Assembly (NCBI RefSeq): GCF_022829585.1
Contig: NZ_JAKSYC010000213.1
Location: 27,788-91,787 of the forward strand
Direction: 5' to 3'
DNA length: 64,000 nucleotides
Source of the DNA: Methylobacterium sp. J-026
Lineage (GTDB): Bacteria; Pseudomonadota; Alphaproteobacteria; Rhizobiales; Beijerinckiaceae
Notes under the pieces: generated by a model
Database searches by the model: none
What the model was told of the DNA's origin: nothing
Seen by the model: the letters and a program-made list of their open reading frames with translations, nothing else
In this document: piece by piece, positions 26,763 through 42,356 of the stretch
Position numbering within the stretch: the first letter of the stretch is position 1
Layout of the letters: every line of letters starts with the position of its first letter
Translations under genes and position numbers: made by a program

Positions 26763-28103
26763 TCACCTCACGCCGAGGAGGGGATTGAGTGGAATCGTGC
26801 GCCGGCCCGGGGTCCGGGCGGGCGTGAGCCGCAGGGCCAGCAGCACCGCGACGAGGAACAGCGCCCCCTCCGCGGCGAAGACGGCGGCGTAGGCCTGGAC
26901 CGGCTCGGCCGTGACCAGCCGCACCAGATCCACCGCGGCCGCCCCCAGAAAACCGCCGGCCCCGAAGGCGACGCCCTGCGCCGCGCCCCAGACACCCATT
27001 CGGGTCCCGCGCTCGCGCTCGCCGCCGCGCCCGGCCAGAGCCATCATCGAGCCGATGGCGGCGACCGCGTAGGCGCCGTTGGCGACCCCCAACGCGAACA
27101 CCGAAGGCCGCAGCGGCAGCACATCGCCACCCGCCGCCAGCGCGAACAGGGCGGCGGCCGAGCCGGCGCAGCCGAGGGCGATCCAGAGCCGCAGGGAGGC
27201 GAGGGGGGTGCCCCGGGCCGCGAGGGTCACGCCGGCCACCAGCAGCATCCCGGCCAGCACCCCGCCGTGCTGGAGCCCGGCGAGCTTGGTGGTGGCGCCG
27301 GGGCTCATGGCGAAGACGAGGCCGGCATAGGGCTCCAGGATCAGTTCCTGGCCGCTGTAGGCCAGCATCGAGACGAACACGAAGATCGTGAAGGTCCGGG
27401 CCAGGGGATCGGCGAGCACCTGGGCCAGGACCGCGCGAAACGGCGGTCGCGCCGTCTCGGACTCGGCCGCCCGGGCGGGCAGGCGCCGCTCGATGCCCGC
27501 CACCGCCAGGAGGGCGACCGTGAAGGCGATGAGCGAGACCGTGCCGGAGACCGCGACCAGGCGCAGGCCGGAGAACGGATCCAGGAAATGGCCCGCCAGC
27601 GGGGCCGTGACGGCGAAGCCGACGATCATCATCACCCAGACGATGGTGGCGGCCGCGCCGCGCCGCGCCGGCGCGACGCCGCCCGCGAGCAGCACGAGCA
27701 GCGAGGTCCCCGCCGCCCCGACCCCGATCCCGACCGCCAGGAAGGACAGGGCGGCGAGCGCCAGCCCGAGGGCGAGGTTTTCAGCGGCGAGGGCGGTACC
27801 GCAGGCCGCGCCGAACCCGCCGAGGCAGAGCGCCGCCATGCCGCCGACGATCCACGGAGTGCGCCGGCCGCTCCGGTCGGAGCCATAGCCCCAGCGCGGG
27901 CGCAGCACCTGCACGGCGTAATGGAGGGCGACGAGCAGGCCCGGGACGAAGGCCGGGAGCGCGAGTTCCACCACCATCACCCGGTTGAGGGTGGCGGTCA
28001 TCAGCACGACGACGCTGCCCAGAGCGGTCTGGACGAGACCGAGGCGGACGATCTGGGGCCAGCCCAGCGTCCGCTGGCCCGCGCTCGAACCGGGCTCACC
28101 CAT
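26763..28103 (-). CDS. bch2: BCH/PucC-family MFS protein (Bch2, ORF428-like)
   Basis: The 446-residue protein has about 12 membrane helices. It shares the PucC/LhaA signatures: LNRVMVVELALPAFVPGLLV, RPRWGYGSDRSGRRTPWI, and GQELILEPYAGLVF. In Rhodobacter the gene between bchG and bchP encodes this group, thought to move or deliver pigment or help light-harvesting assembly. Its ATG overlaps the bchG stop (ATGA) and it ends 5 bases before bchP. A second member of the family (lhaA) is in the rightward operon. Confidence 0.88.
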   Translation of the reverse strand: MGEPGSSAGQRTLGWPQIVRLGLVQTALGSVVVLMTATLNRVMVVELALPAFVPGLLVALHYAVQVLRPRWGYGSDRSGRRTPWIVGGMAALCLGGFGAACGTALAAENLALGLALAALSFLAVGIGVGAAGTSLLVLLAGGVAPARRGAAATIVWVMMIVGFAVTAPLAGHFLDPFSGLRLVAVSGTVSLIAFTVALLAVAGIERRLPARAAESETARPPFRAVLAQVLADPLARTFTIFVFVSMLAYSGQELILEPYAGLVFAMSPGATTKLAGLQHGGVLAGMLLVAGVTLAARGTPLASLRLWIALGCAGSAAALFALAAGGDVLPLRPSVFALGVANGAYAVAAIGSMMALAGRGGERERGTRMGVWGAAQGVAFGAGGFLGAAAVDLVRLVTAEPVQAYAAVFAAEGALFLVAVLLALRLTPARTPGRRTIPLNPLLGVR

Positions 28104-28987
28104 CACGCCCCTCCCACTAGCGGCCGCAGCGCGAAGGCCGCGACCAGCATGCCGAGGACGTAGAGGGTCGTGCCGGTGCCGTTGTACCAGGCCGCCCGCT
28201 CCCGGGGGGCCTTCAGGAACCGGACCATCAGGGCGAGCTGGCCGACGAGCAGCGCCGCCACGAGTCCGGCATGCCCATACCGCGCCCAGCCGACGAGCAG
28301 CGCGATCACCACGACCTGCGGCACGGCCATCACCAGGCAGGCGAAGCGCGCGGCGCGCTCCGAACCCATCTGAACCGGCAGCGAGAGCAGGCCCATGCGC
28401 CGGTCGCCCTCCACCGACTTGAAGTCGTTGAGCGTCATGATGCCGTGGGCGCCCGCCGAATAGAGCAGGGCGATGACGAGCACCCGCCGGTCGGGCAGGG
28501 CGGCGGCCATCACGGCGGCGCCGGTGAACCAGGGCAGCCCCTCGTAGCAGAGCCCGACCGCGGCGTTGCCCCACCAGCCGTTCTTCTTCAGGCGCAGGGG
28601 CGGCGCGGAGTAGATCCAGGCGAGGACCAGCCCGAACAGGGCCGCCCCGAGGATCCAGGGGCCCAGGGCGGCCGCCACCGCCATGGACAGCAGCGTCCAA
28701 CCGAGGGCGAGATAGAGACCCCAGCGCCCCGGGATCCGCCCGGAGGGAATCGGCCGCCCGGGCTCGTTGATCGCGTCGACGTGCCGGTCGAACCAGTCGT
28801 TGGCGGCCTGGCTGGTGGCGCAGACCAGCGGCCCGGCGAGGAGGACCCCGGCGGCGATCACCGGCCATTGCCCATGGGTGGATTGCCCCGACGAGATCAC
28901 CCCGCAGGCGAACGCCCACATCGGCGCGAACCACGTGATCGGCTTCAGCAGCTCGATGACTGCGCTCGGGGCGGGCGTAGCGGCCAT
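28103..28987 (-). CDS. bchG: Bacteriochlorophyll synthase BchG
   Basis: BchG esterifies bacteriochlorophyllide a with geranylgeranyl pyrophosphate in the membrane. The 294-residue UbiA-type prenyltransferase has the first Asp-rich motif NDWFDRHVDAINEPGRPIPS, the second GIMTLNDFKSVEGDRRMG, and about eight helices. The N-terminus (LLKPITWFAPMWAFACGVIS) is typical. It is first in the leftward operon, with a PpsR-type box 29 bases upstream of its ATG. Confidence 0.96.
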   Translation of the reverse strand: MAATPAPSAVIELLKPITWFAPMWAFACGVISSGQSTHGQWPVIAAGVLLAGPLVCATSQAANDWFDRHVDAINEPGRPIPSGRIPGRWGLYLALGWTLLSMAVAAALGPWILGAALFGLVLAWIYSAPPLRLKKNGWWGNAAVGLCYEGLPWFTGAAVMAAALPDRRVLVIALLYSAGAHGIMTLNDFKSVEGDRRMGLLSLPVQMGSERAARFACLVMAVPQVVVIALLVGWARYGHAGLVAALLVGQLALMVRFLKAPRERAAWYNGTGTTLYVLGMLVAAFALRPLVGGA

Positions 28988-29015
28988 GGCGTCAGGCTAG
29001 CGACCCTCCACCATG

Positions 29016-29033
29016 TGTCAAGTTGGATTTACA
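29016..29033 (-). promoter_or_regulatory. PpsR/CrtJ-type operator in the bchG promoter
   Basis: The sequence TGTCAAGTTGGATTTACA is a perfect TGT-N12-ACA, the PpsR/CrtJ recognition form. On the bchG coding strand it ends in TTGACA, a -35 hexamer, and TAGCCT follows 16 bases later as a possible -10 box, so bound PpsR would block RNA polymerase. The 322-base gap 28988-29309 otherwise holds a slightly AT-richer leader without genes. Confidence 0.75.
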
Positions 29034-29309
29034 CAGACCGCGGGATCGCCGGATTGGTTTGTCTGTCGAATACATCGCCGGGCCAAAATACAATATGCAG
29101 AGCCCGCGCGGTTCCGGTGTACCGAGCGCCCGCGACGCGCCGAGATCCCCGCCCGTGGGGGGCCGCTGCCGGCGCATCCGGATCGATCCCGGGGCCACGG
29201 CCGAATGCGGGCTGCGTGGTGTCGCGGGCGGCGAATCGGGGCAATCCGTCCCCGCACCACCGGATGCCCGTCTTCGGGATGGGATAATCGGAAGGGCCGT
29301 ATCCGGCGA

Positions 29310-30755
29310 TCAGTCCGCCTCGACCGGACCATCGAGATCACCGACGCCGTAGCGGCGCATCTTGGCGTAGAGGCCCTGCCGGCTCAGCCCGAGCATCTCC
29401 GCCGCCGAGGCCCGGTTGTCCCGGGTGATGCGCAGAGCCGCCTCGATGCACAGCTTCTCGATCAGGTCGGTGGTCTCGCGAACCAGGGTCTTCATCGAGA
29501 CCCGGCCGACCAGTTCGGTCATCTGCTCCACCGAGCGCGGCACGTCCCGCCCGCCGGAGAATCGCCCCTCGGGGATCCGGCGGGGGGTCGTCCGAATCGC
29601 GAAGCCCATGCAGGGGCGGGCGCCCGCCACCGAGACGGCCGCGACCTCCACGTCCTCGACGCCGCCGTAGGCGCCGCGGATCACGGTCGCGAAGCGCCGC
29701 ACGGAGCCGTGATCGACCAGGGTCGCGAACAGGGCCTGTGCCTCCGTCTCCTCGCGGCCGAGCCATTGGTCGAGGGTGCGCCCGCGAACCTGCCCCTCGC
29801 TGGCGAGCTGGATCAGCTCCAGGAAGGCGGCGTTCGCGGTGAGGATCCGGCGGGCCGAGTCGGTGACCACGAAGCCCTCGGGCATCGCCTCGATCACCGC
29901 CCGGGTGGGCGCCTCCTGGCCGGGGCCGGCCTCGACGGTGGCCGGATCGGCCACGAGCCGCATCAGGGCGCTGGCGCCGCCCTCACCCCGGAACAGCGAG
30001 ACCGAGACCGAGACCTCGCCGCGCCCGTGCGGCAGGGCGGCCCGGACCTCCCCGGCCTGCCCGGTCGCCCGCAGGGCGGCGAACTGCGCCTCCAGCGCCC
30101 GCGTGCTGACGGCGTCGAACAGGTCGATCACGTCCTGGCCGGCGACGCGCTTGGCGGGTCGACCCAGCAGGCGCGCGGCCGCCGGGTTGGCCTCCGCCAC
30201 CCGCCGGTTGCCGGCATCGACCACCAGCACCGGCTCGCCGGAGATCTGGAACAGGAGCCGGTAGCGGGTCTCGACGGACCGCAGGCGCTCGTAATCACGC
30301 TCCAGAGCCTGCTGGCTCTCCATCAGGCGGCGCTGGAGCGCGGCCACCGCCCGCATGTCGCGCCCGAGCACCAGGATCGGGCCACCCTCCGACGCGCGGA
30401 TCGAGGCGTAGCGGATCGGCAGATCGATGCCGCTGGGGGAGGGGTGGTTGACCTGGCGCCAGCGGGTGATGCCCTCGGGCCGGGCATCGCGCAGCAGGGC
30501 GTCGACCTTCGGCCGGCTCTCGGCGGTCACGATATCGACCCAGCGCCGGCCCAGCCAGCCGGGGATGTTCTCCGCTTCGAGATCGGCGCCGATCGAGGCG
30601 TCGCGGATCACGCCCTCGGCGTCGATCACAAGCGACAGATCTGAAGACGCCGCGACGATGCGCCCGACCGCCTCGCCGCCGAGGTGGCCGGCCACCTGGT
30701 CCAGGGCCGCGAGCGGCCCTGGGGGGGTGGGGTGGGGCTGGAGCGTCACGATCAC
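29310..30755 (-). CDS. ppsR: PpsR/CrtJ photosynthesis repressor
   Basis: The 481-residue regulator has an N-terminal PAS-like region, a Q-linker helix (LMESQQALERDYERLRSVET), two further PAS domains (RLLFQISGEPVLVVDAGNRR; AMPEGFVVTDSARRILTANA) and a C-terminal Fis-type HTH (NRASAAEMLGLSRQGLYAKM). PpsR represses bch, crt and puc genes aerobically. Only two cysteines are present: RPCMGF after the last PAS, and LCIEAA at the HTH entrance, where Rhodobacter has one of its redox cysteines. It starts at GTG 30755, 30 bases after ppaA. Confidence 0.94.
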   Translation of the reverse strand: MIVTLQPHPTPPGPLAALDQVAGHLGGEAVGRIVAASSDLSLVIDAEGVIRDASIGADLEAENIPGWLGRRWVDIVTAESRPKVDALLRDARPEGITRWRQVNHPSPSGIDLPIRYASIRASEGGPILVLGRDMRAVAALQRRLMESQQALERDYERLRSVETRYRLLFQISGEPVLVVDAGNRRVAEANPAAARLLGRPAKRVAGQDVIDLFDAVSTRALEAQFAALRATGQAGEVRAALPHGRGEVSVSVSLFRGEGGASALMRLVADPATVEAGPGQEAPTRAVIEAMPEGFVVTDSARRILTANAAFLELIQLASEGQVRGRTLDQWLGREETEAQALFATLVDHGSVRRFATVIRGAYGGVEDVEVAAVSVAGARPCMGFAIRTTPRRIPEGRFSGGRDVPRSVEQMTELVGRVSMKTLVRETTDLIEKLCIEAALRITRDNRASAAEMLGLSRQGLYAKMRRYGVGDLDGPVEAD

Positions 30756-30785
30756 CGTGATGTGATGAGGTGGATTGGGGCCCTT

Positions 30786-31688
30786 TCAGCAGGCCAGGGC
30801 CTGTCTGTCCAGCAAAGCTTCCGCCGCGGCGGGTGCGAGGCACGCGTCCAGTGCGCAGGCATCGGCGCCGACAATACTCGCATCGCCGCCGTGGCGCACG
30901 AAATAGGGACCGCCGACCAGCACACGAACCGCCGGGTTGCGGGAGGCGCGTCGCACATCCGCCACCGTCGCGACCAGGACCGGCAGGAGCACGTCGCTCG
31001 AGAGCGACAGGCCGACCACGTCGAACCAATCGGTGGCGAGCAGGTCGAGGGGATCGAGTCCGGGCTCCGGCACCGCCGTGGTCACGTCCCAGCCGGCCTC
31101 CCGGAAGAAGCTCGCGACGATCGAGAGGCCGAACCGATGGGTCTCGCTGGGACAGGGCAGCAGCAGCACGCTGCGCCCGCAGACGGAGACCGCCTCGTCC
31201 TCCAGTTCCAAACAGAGATGCCGGCACATCGCCTGGAGCCGGCCGAGCGCCTCGGTTACGGCCAGGAAATCGCAGGCATCTTCCTCCCACAGGGCCCCGA
31301 GATGCCGGGCCGCCGGGGCGAGCAGATCGAGGAGCAGCCGCGCCAGCGGCAGGCCGGCATCCAGCAGGGCGTCGACCTCGGCGTCGAGATCCACCGGTCC
31401 GGGGGCCAGGAGGAGGGCGCTGAACGCGGCGATCTCCTGCGGTGTCAGCGTCCGCTCGACTGGGGACCGGCGCCCGGCGCCCGGGCGGTGGGCCAGCATC
31501 AGCCGCGGCAGGATCTCGGCTTCCACGACCCGGGCGAGGGAGTCCGGCAGGGGGTTGAGGGTTCGCTTGGGGGCGGACCAGGCGCGGGAAACGCCGCGGA
31601 ATGCCGGGACGACATCGCCAACGGACCCGCACCCCGGCCCGGATGTCGCGTGTTCTAGGCGCGCTCCGAAATGCCTCCAGTCCCCCAT
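30786..31688 (-). CDS. ppaA: PpaA/AerR-type cobalamin-binding regulator
   Basis: PpaA/AerR proteins bind cobalamin and modulate PpsR/CrtJ. The 300-residue protein has an N-terminal helical part, a B12-binding SCHIC domain with the ligand motif ETHRFGL, then DVVGLSLSSDVL and RVLVGGPYFV. An AAGGAGG site sits 7 bases before ATG 31688, so I prefer this start to ATG 31694 or the longer frame. It lies directly upstream of ppsR on the same strand, the usual pair. The 315 bases to bchF hold the second PpsR box. Confidence 0.9.
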   Translation of the reverse strand: MGDWRHFGARLEHATSGPGCGSVGDVVPAFRGVSRAWSAPKRTLNPLPDSLARVVEAEILPRLMLAHRPGAGRRSPVERTLTPQEIAAFSALLLAPGPVDLDAEVDALLDAGLPLARLLLDLLAPAARHLGALWEEDACDFLAVTEALGRLQAMCRHLCLELEDEAVSVCGRSVLLLPCPSETHRFGLSIVASFFREAGWDVTTAVPEPGLDPLDLLATDWFDVVGLSLSSDVLLPVLVATVADVRRASRNPAVRVLVGGPYFVRHGGDASIVGADACALDACLAPAAAEALLDRQALAC

Positions 31689-31912
31689 CGGCATCCCTCC
31701 TTGAAACGGCCGCGGCTCGAAAAACCGGCAGCTGCGCTCACACATCGGATGCGGGACTGCGGGCCCGTCTAGTCTTCGACTTCCTCAGTCCCGGATCTGA
31801 TGTGCCAAGTCACCGGACTGTCTGCTCTCGAGCCAGACGATACGCTTCCTGGCGATCTTGGCAATCATCTTAGACCAAGAAAAATTTTCGCCCCACTGTC
31901 ATACACCGCGAG

Positions 31913-31930
31913 CGTCAAGCGCACTTGACA
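31913..31930 (+). promoter_or_regulatory. PpsR-type operator in the bchF promoter
   Basis: CGTCAAGCGCACTTGACA is a near-palindrome differing from TGT-N12-ACA only at its first base. TTGACA at its right end would be the -35 box of bchF, with TAGCCT 18 bases further. It lies 73 bases before bchF and also upstream of the divergent ppaA. The wider gap 31689-32003 (315 bases) is otherwise non-coding; A-rich CAAGAAAAATTTTCG is at 31876-31890. Confidence 0.65.
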
Positions 31931-32003
31931 CTTCCGGACCCGACGCCCTAGCCTCTGCCAGGGACGGGGCCTCAGGCGCCGCCGAGAAACAGGGGGCGGA
32001 TGC

Positions 32004-33796
<1,793 letters not shown>

Positions 33797-33800
33797 GGCC

Positions 33801-35382
33801 ATGCAGCTCACCCTCTGGACCTACGAGGGTCCGCCCCATATCGGCGCCATGCGGGTCGCCACCGCGATGACCGGGCTGCACTACGTGCTGCATGCGCCGC
33901 AGGGCGACACCTACGCGGACCTGCTGTTCACGATGATCGAGCGGCGCGATGCCCGCCCGCCCGTCACCTACACGACCTTCCGCGCCCAGGATCTCGGCCG
34001 CGACACGGCCGAGCTGTTCAAGACCTCGGTGGCGGCCGCCTACGCGCGCTTCCGGCCCCAGGCGATGATCGTCGGCGCCTCCTGCACCGCCGAATTGATC
34101 CAGGACGATCCGGGCGGCCTGGCCAAGGCCCTCGACCTGCCGATCCCGGTGATCCCGCTGGAGCTGCCCGCCTACCAGAAGAAGGAGAACTGGGGCGCCT
34201 CCGAGACCTTCTACCGCCTGGTGCGGGCGCTCGCCGGGGCACCCGCCCCGCGCCAGCCGCGGGAGCCGGGCCGGCGCCCGCTCTGCAACCTCCTCGGGCC
34301 GACAGCCCTCGGCTTCCGCCACCGGGACGACCTGATCGAGATCCGCCGGCTGCTCGACGCGCTGGGCATCGACGTCAACGTCGTGGCCCCGCTCGGCGCA
34401 TCCCCCGCCGATCTCGGACGGCTCAAGGACGCCGACTTCAACGTCGTGCTCTACCCGGAGACCGCCCGGGCCGCCGCCGAATACCTCAAGAAGGCCTTCG
34501 GGCAGCCGTTCACGCAGGCGATCCCGCTCGGCGTCGGCGGAACGCGCCGCTTCGTCACCGAGGTGGCGGGCCTCGCCGGCGTCGATCCGGCGCCTGTCCT
34601 CGACGGCCCCGGCTCACGCCTGCCCTGGTACAGCCGCTCGGTCGACTCGACCTACCTCACGGCCAAGCGCGTCTTCGTGTTCGGGGATGCGACCCACGCC
34701 CTCGGCATCGCCCGGGTGGCGGCCCAGGAACTCGGCTTCACGGTGGTCGGCCTCGGCACCTACAGCCGCGAATTCGCCCGGGAGATCCGCGCCGAGGCGG
34801 CCGAGCACGGGATCGAGGCGCTGATCACCGACGACTACCTCGACGTCGAGGCCGCGATCCGCGCGGCCGCCCCGGAACTCGTCCTCGGCACCCAGATGGA
34901 GCGCCACGTCGCCAAGCGGCTGGGCATCCCCTGCGCGGTGATCTCCGCCCCGGTCCACGTCCAGGATTTCCCGGCTCGCTACGCCCCGCAGATGGGTTTC
35001 GAGGGCGCCAACGTCCTGTTCGACACCCTGGTCCATCCGCTGATGATGGGCCTGGAGGAGCACCTGCTCGGCATGTTCCGGGAGGACCCGGAATTCCACG
35101 ACGGCGTCGGGCCCTCGCATCTCGGCGGAACCGCGCGGGCGGCCTCGTCCGAGGCGGCCGCCGAGGTCGCGGAACCGGCCGCTCCGTCGGCGCCCGCCCC
35201 GATCCTCCTGGACGAGCCTGTCGTGATCACGACCGCTCCCTGGGCGCCCGAAGCCGAGAAAGAGCTGAGGAAAATCCCGTTCTTCGTGCGCGGCAAAGCG
35301 CGCAGCAACACGGAGAAGTTCGCCCGTGAGCGGCGGCTGCCGCTCATCACCCTCGAAACCCTCTACGACGCCAAGGCGCATT

Positions 35383-35393
<11 letters not shown>
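33801..35393 (+). CDS. bchB: Dark protochlorophyllide reductase subunit B
   Basis: The 530-residue partner of BchN supplies the unusual aspartate ligand (Asp36 in HAPQGDTY) to the shared 4Fe-4S cluster. Other family words are [33 protein letters not shown], and [20 protein letters not shown]. The C-terminal small domain ends with the typical [20 protein letters not shown] variable Ala/Pro linker (about residues 440-475) precedes it. It overlaps bchH by 11 bases. Confidence 0.96.
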
Positions 35394-40001
<4,608 letters not shown>

Positions 40002-40017
40002 GGTTGGGATCCGACCG

Positions 40018-40911
40018 ATGGCCAGCGCCAGCTACGAATCCCGCCGGGGTGAACTGACCACCTACTTCGACCGCACCGCGGTCGAGGCGTGGTCGCGCCT
40101 GACCTCCGACGCGCCGGTGAGCCGGATCCGCGCCACGGTGCGGGCCGGGCGGGACGCCATGCGGGCGACGCTGCTCTCGTGGCTCCCGACCGACATGACC
40201 GGCCTGCGCCTGTTGGACGCCGGCTGCGGCACCGGGGCGCTGAGCGTCGAGGCGGCGCGGCGCGGGGCCGAGGTGGTGGCCATCGACGTCTCGCCGACCC
40301 TGGTCGACCTCGCCCGGGAGCGCCTGCCGGCGATCCCGGGCCCCGGCGGCATCGACTTCCGCGTCGGCGACATGCTCGACCCGGGGCTCGGCCGCTTCGA
40401 CCACGTGGTGGCGATGGATTCACTGATCCATTACCGCGCCGCCGACATCGCCCGGGCGCTGGCGGTGCTGGGCGCGCGCACGGACGGCTCGGTGCTGTTC
40501 ACCGTGGCGCCGCGCACCGCCCTGCTGACCGTGATGCACGCCGCCGGCAAGTTCTTTCCCCGCGGCGACCGCTCGCCCGCGATCGTGCCGGTGACCGAAG
40601 GCGGATTGCGGCGGCGGATGTCGTCCGAACGGGCGCTCGACGGCTTCGCCTGGGCGGGGAGTCACCGGATCAACAGCGGCTTCTACCTGTCGAACGCGAT
40701 CGCGCTGACGCGCTCTTCCCCTCCCCCCTCTGCGGGGGAGGGGACCCTGCGCAGCAGGGGGGGAGAGGGGCAGCGCGACGTTGCGGGTTTGGGCTCCGAG
40801 CGTGATCTTTTCGGAACCGTCGCTCCCCTCTCCCGACCCCTGCTGACGCAGGGGCCACCCTCCCCCGCTGAGGGGGGAGGGGGTGCGGCGGCGACCGGGG
40901 TGCGATCATGA
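40018..40911 (+). CDS. bchM: Mg-protoporphyrin IX methyltransferase BchM with repeat-encoded tail
   Basis: BchM methylates the propionate on ring C using SAM. The methyltransferase part is complete by about residue 232: motif I LLDAGCGTGALSVEAARRG, DVSPTLVDLAR, DMLDPGLGRFDHVVAMDSLI and the end SHRINSGFYLSNAIALTR. Family members stop near here (about 225-235 residues). This protein has 65 more residues, nearly all encoded by a palindromic repeat (40718-40883), before ending AAATGVRS. The stop still overlaps the lhaA ATG (ATGA). Confidence 0.94.
   Translation: MASASYESRRGELTTYFDRTAVEAWSRLTSDAPVSRIRATVRAGRDAMRATLLSWLPTDMTGLRLLDAGCGTGALSVEAARRGAEVVAIDVSPTLVDLARERLPAIPGPGGIDFRVGDMLDPGLGRFDHVVAMDSLIHYRAADIARALAVLGARTDGSVLFTVAPRTALLTVMHAAGKFFPRGDRSPAIVPVTEGGLRRRMSSERALDGFAWAGSHRINSGFYLSNAIALTRSSPPPSAGEGTLRSRGGEGQRDVAGLGSERDLFGTVAPLSRPLLTQGPPSPAEGGGGAAATGVRS
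40718..40883. repeat. Palindromic GC-rich repeat inside bchM (copy B)
   Basis: The 166-base copy has the same arms as copy A and a body with GAACCGTCGCTCCCCTCTCC. In the bchM frame it reads PPPSAGEGTLRSRGGEG, then FGTVAPLSRPLL and PPSPAEGGG, close to the bchP version. The orientation relative to the coding strand is the same in both genes. Confidence 0.88.
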
Positions 40912-42338
40912 CCGCCGCCTCGAAAAAGCTGACCCGCGCCCTCATGCGCCTCGGCCCGGCGATCCTGCCCTTCGCGGATGCCGCCACGGTCGAGCTGCCG
41001 CTGGGGCGCCTGCTCCGGCTCGCCCTGTTCCAGGTCACCGTCGGCATGGCGGCGGTGCTGCTGATCGGAACGCTCAACCGGGTGATGATCGTCGAGCTCG
41101 GCGTGCCGGCCTGGATCGTCGCCATGATGCTGGCGCTGCCGCTGATCTTCGCCCCGTTGCGGGCGCTCGTCGGCTTCCGGTCGGACACGCACCGCTCGGT
41201 GCTGGGCTGGCGGCGGGTGCCCTACATCTGGTTCGGCACGCTGCTCCAGTTCGGCGGGCTGGCGATCATGCCCTTCGCCCTGCTCATCCTGTCGGGCGAC
41301 ACCACCGGGCCGCTCTGGGTCGGGGACGTGGCGGCGGCTCTGGCCTTCCTGCTGGTCGGCGCCGGGCTGCACACCACCCAGACCGTGGGCCTCGCGCTCG
41401 CCACAGACCTCGCCCCGGCGCATGCACGGCCGAAGGTGGTCGCTCTGCTCTGCGCGGCGCTCCTGTTCGGCATGATGGCGAGCGCCGTGCTGTTCGGTCT
41501 GTTCCTCGCCCACTTCTCGCCGGTGCGGCTGATCCAGGTGATCCAGGGCGCGGCCCTGGTCACCATCATCCTCAACGGGCTTGCCCTGTGGAAGCAGGAG
41601 CCCCGCGATCCCCACCGCACCCGGGAGGCGCCGCAGCGCGACTTCCGCGCCTCCTGGCAGGCCTATGCCGGGCAGGGCACCGCCCGGCGGCGCCTCGTGG
41701 CGATCGGGCTCGGCACGGCAGGCTTCTCCATGCAGGACATCCTGCTGGAGCCCTATGGCGGCCAGATCCTGCATCTGTCGGTGGGCGCCACCACGGCGCT
41801 GACCGCGCTGCTCGCCGCCGGCGGCGGCCTCGGTCTGCTGGTCGCGGCCCGCTGGCTCGGGCGCGGCGGCGATCCGTTCCGGGTCTCGGCGGTGGGCGTC
41901 GGGATCGGCATCCTGGCCTTCTCGGCGGTGGTCTTCGCCGCGCCGCTGGCCTCGGCCGACCTGTTCGCGGCCGGCGTCAGCCTGATCGGGCTCGGGGGCG
42001 GCCTGTTCGCCCACGGCACGCTCACCGCCTCGATGAACCGCGCCGGCCCGGAGGATACCGGGCTCGCGCTCGGCGCCTGGGGCGCCGTCCAGGCGACCGC
42101 CGCCGGGCTCTCGATCGCGGCGAGCGGCCTCGTGCGCGACGTCGGTGGCGCCATCGCCCAGTCGGGGGTGCTCGGCGAGGGCATGAACGAGCCGGCCATC
42201 GGCTATCTGATCGTCTACCACATCGAGATCGCCCTGCTGTTCGCCGCGCTCCTCGCGCTCGGGCCGCTGGTGCGTGAGGACGCGCGTGCAGAGGTTCGAG
42301 ACCGCATCGCCGGCGAGCTTGCCGGCCGAGCGGCCTGA
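40908..42338 (+). CDS. lhaA: LhaA, light-harvesting 1 assembly protein (PucC family)
   Basis: The 476-residue MFS-fold protein has about 12 helices and the PucC words LNRVMIVELGVPAWIVAMML, RALVGFRSDTHRSVLGWRRV, PYIWFGTLLQFGG and LLEPYGGQILHLSVGATTAL. LhaA supports LH1 assembly around the reaction centre. The operon position after bchM and before puhA is conserved in purple bacteria. Confidence 0.93.
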   Translation: MTAASKKLTRALMRLGPAILPFADAATVELPLGRLLRLALFQVTVGMAAVLLIGTLNRVMIVELGVPAWIVAMMLALPLIFAPLRALVGFRSDTHRSVLGWRRVPYIWFGTLLQFGGLAIMPFALLILSGDTTGPLWVGDVAAALAFLLVGAGLHTTQTVGLALATDLAPAHARPKVVALLCAALLFGMMASAVLFGLFLAHFSPVRLIQVIQGAALVTIILNGLALWKQEPRDPHRTREAPQRDFRASWQAYAGQGTARRRLVAIGLGTAGFSMQDILLEPYGGQILHLSVGATTALTALLAAGGGLGLLVAARWLGRGGDPFRVSAVGVGIGILAFSAVVFAAPLASADLFAAGVSLIGLGGGLFAHGTLTASMNRAGPEDTGLALGAWGAVQATAAGLSIAASGLVRDVGGAIAQSGVLGEGMNEPAIGYLIVYHIEIALLFAALLALGPLVREDARAEVRDRIAGELAGRAA

Positions 42339-42356
42339 GAGACGGGGAGGTCAGCC

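Noticed and set aside
29060..29074. Second PpsR box near bchG (TGT then ACA)
   Set aside because: The spacing is 9 or 5 bases, not the 12 (or about 11) required.
31820..31838. Dyad GTCTG...CAGAC between ppaA and bchF
   Set aside because: Only the five outer pairs match and the centre does not pair; too weak to report as an operator.
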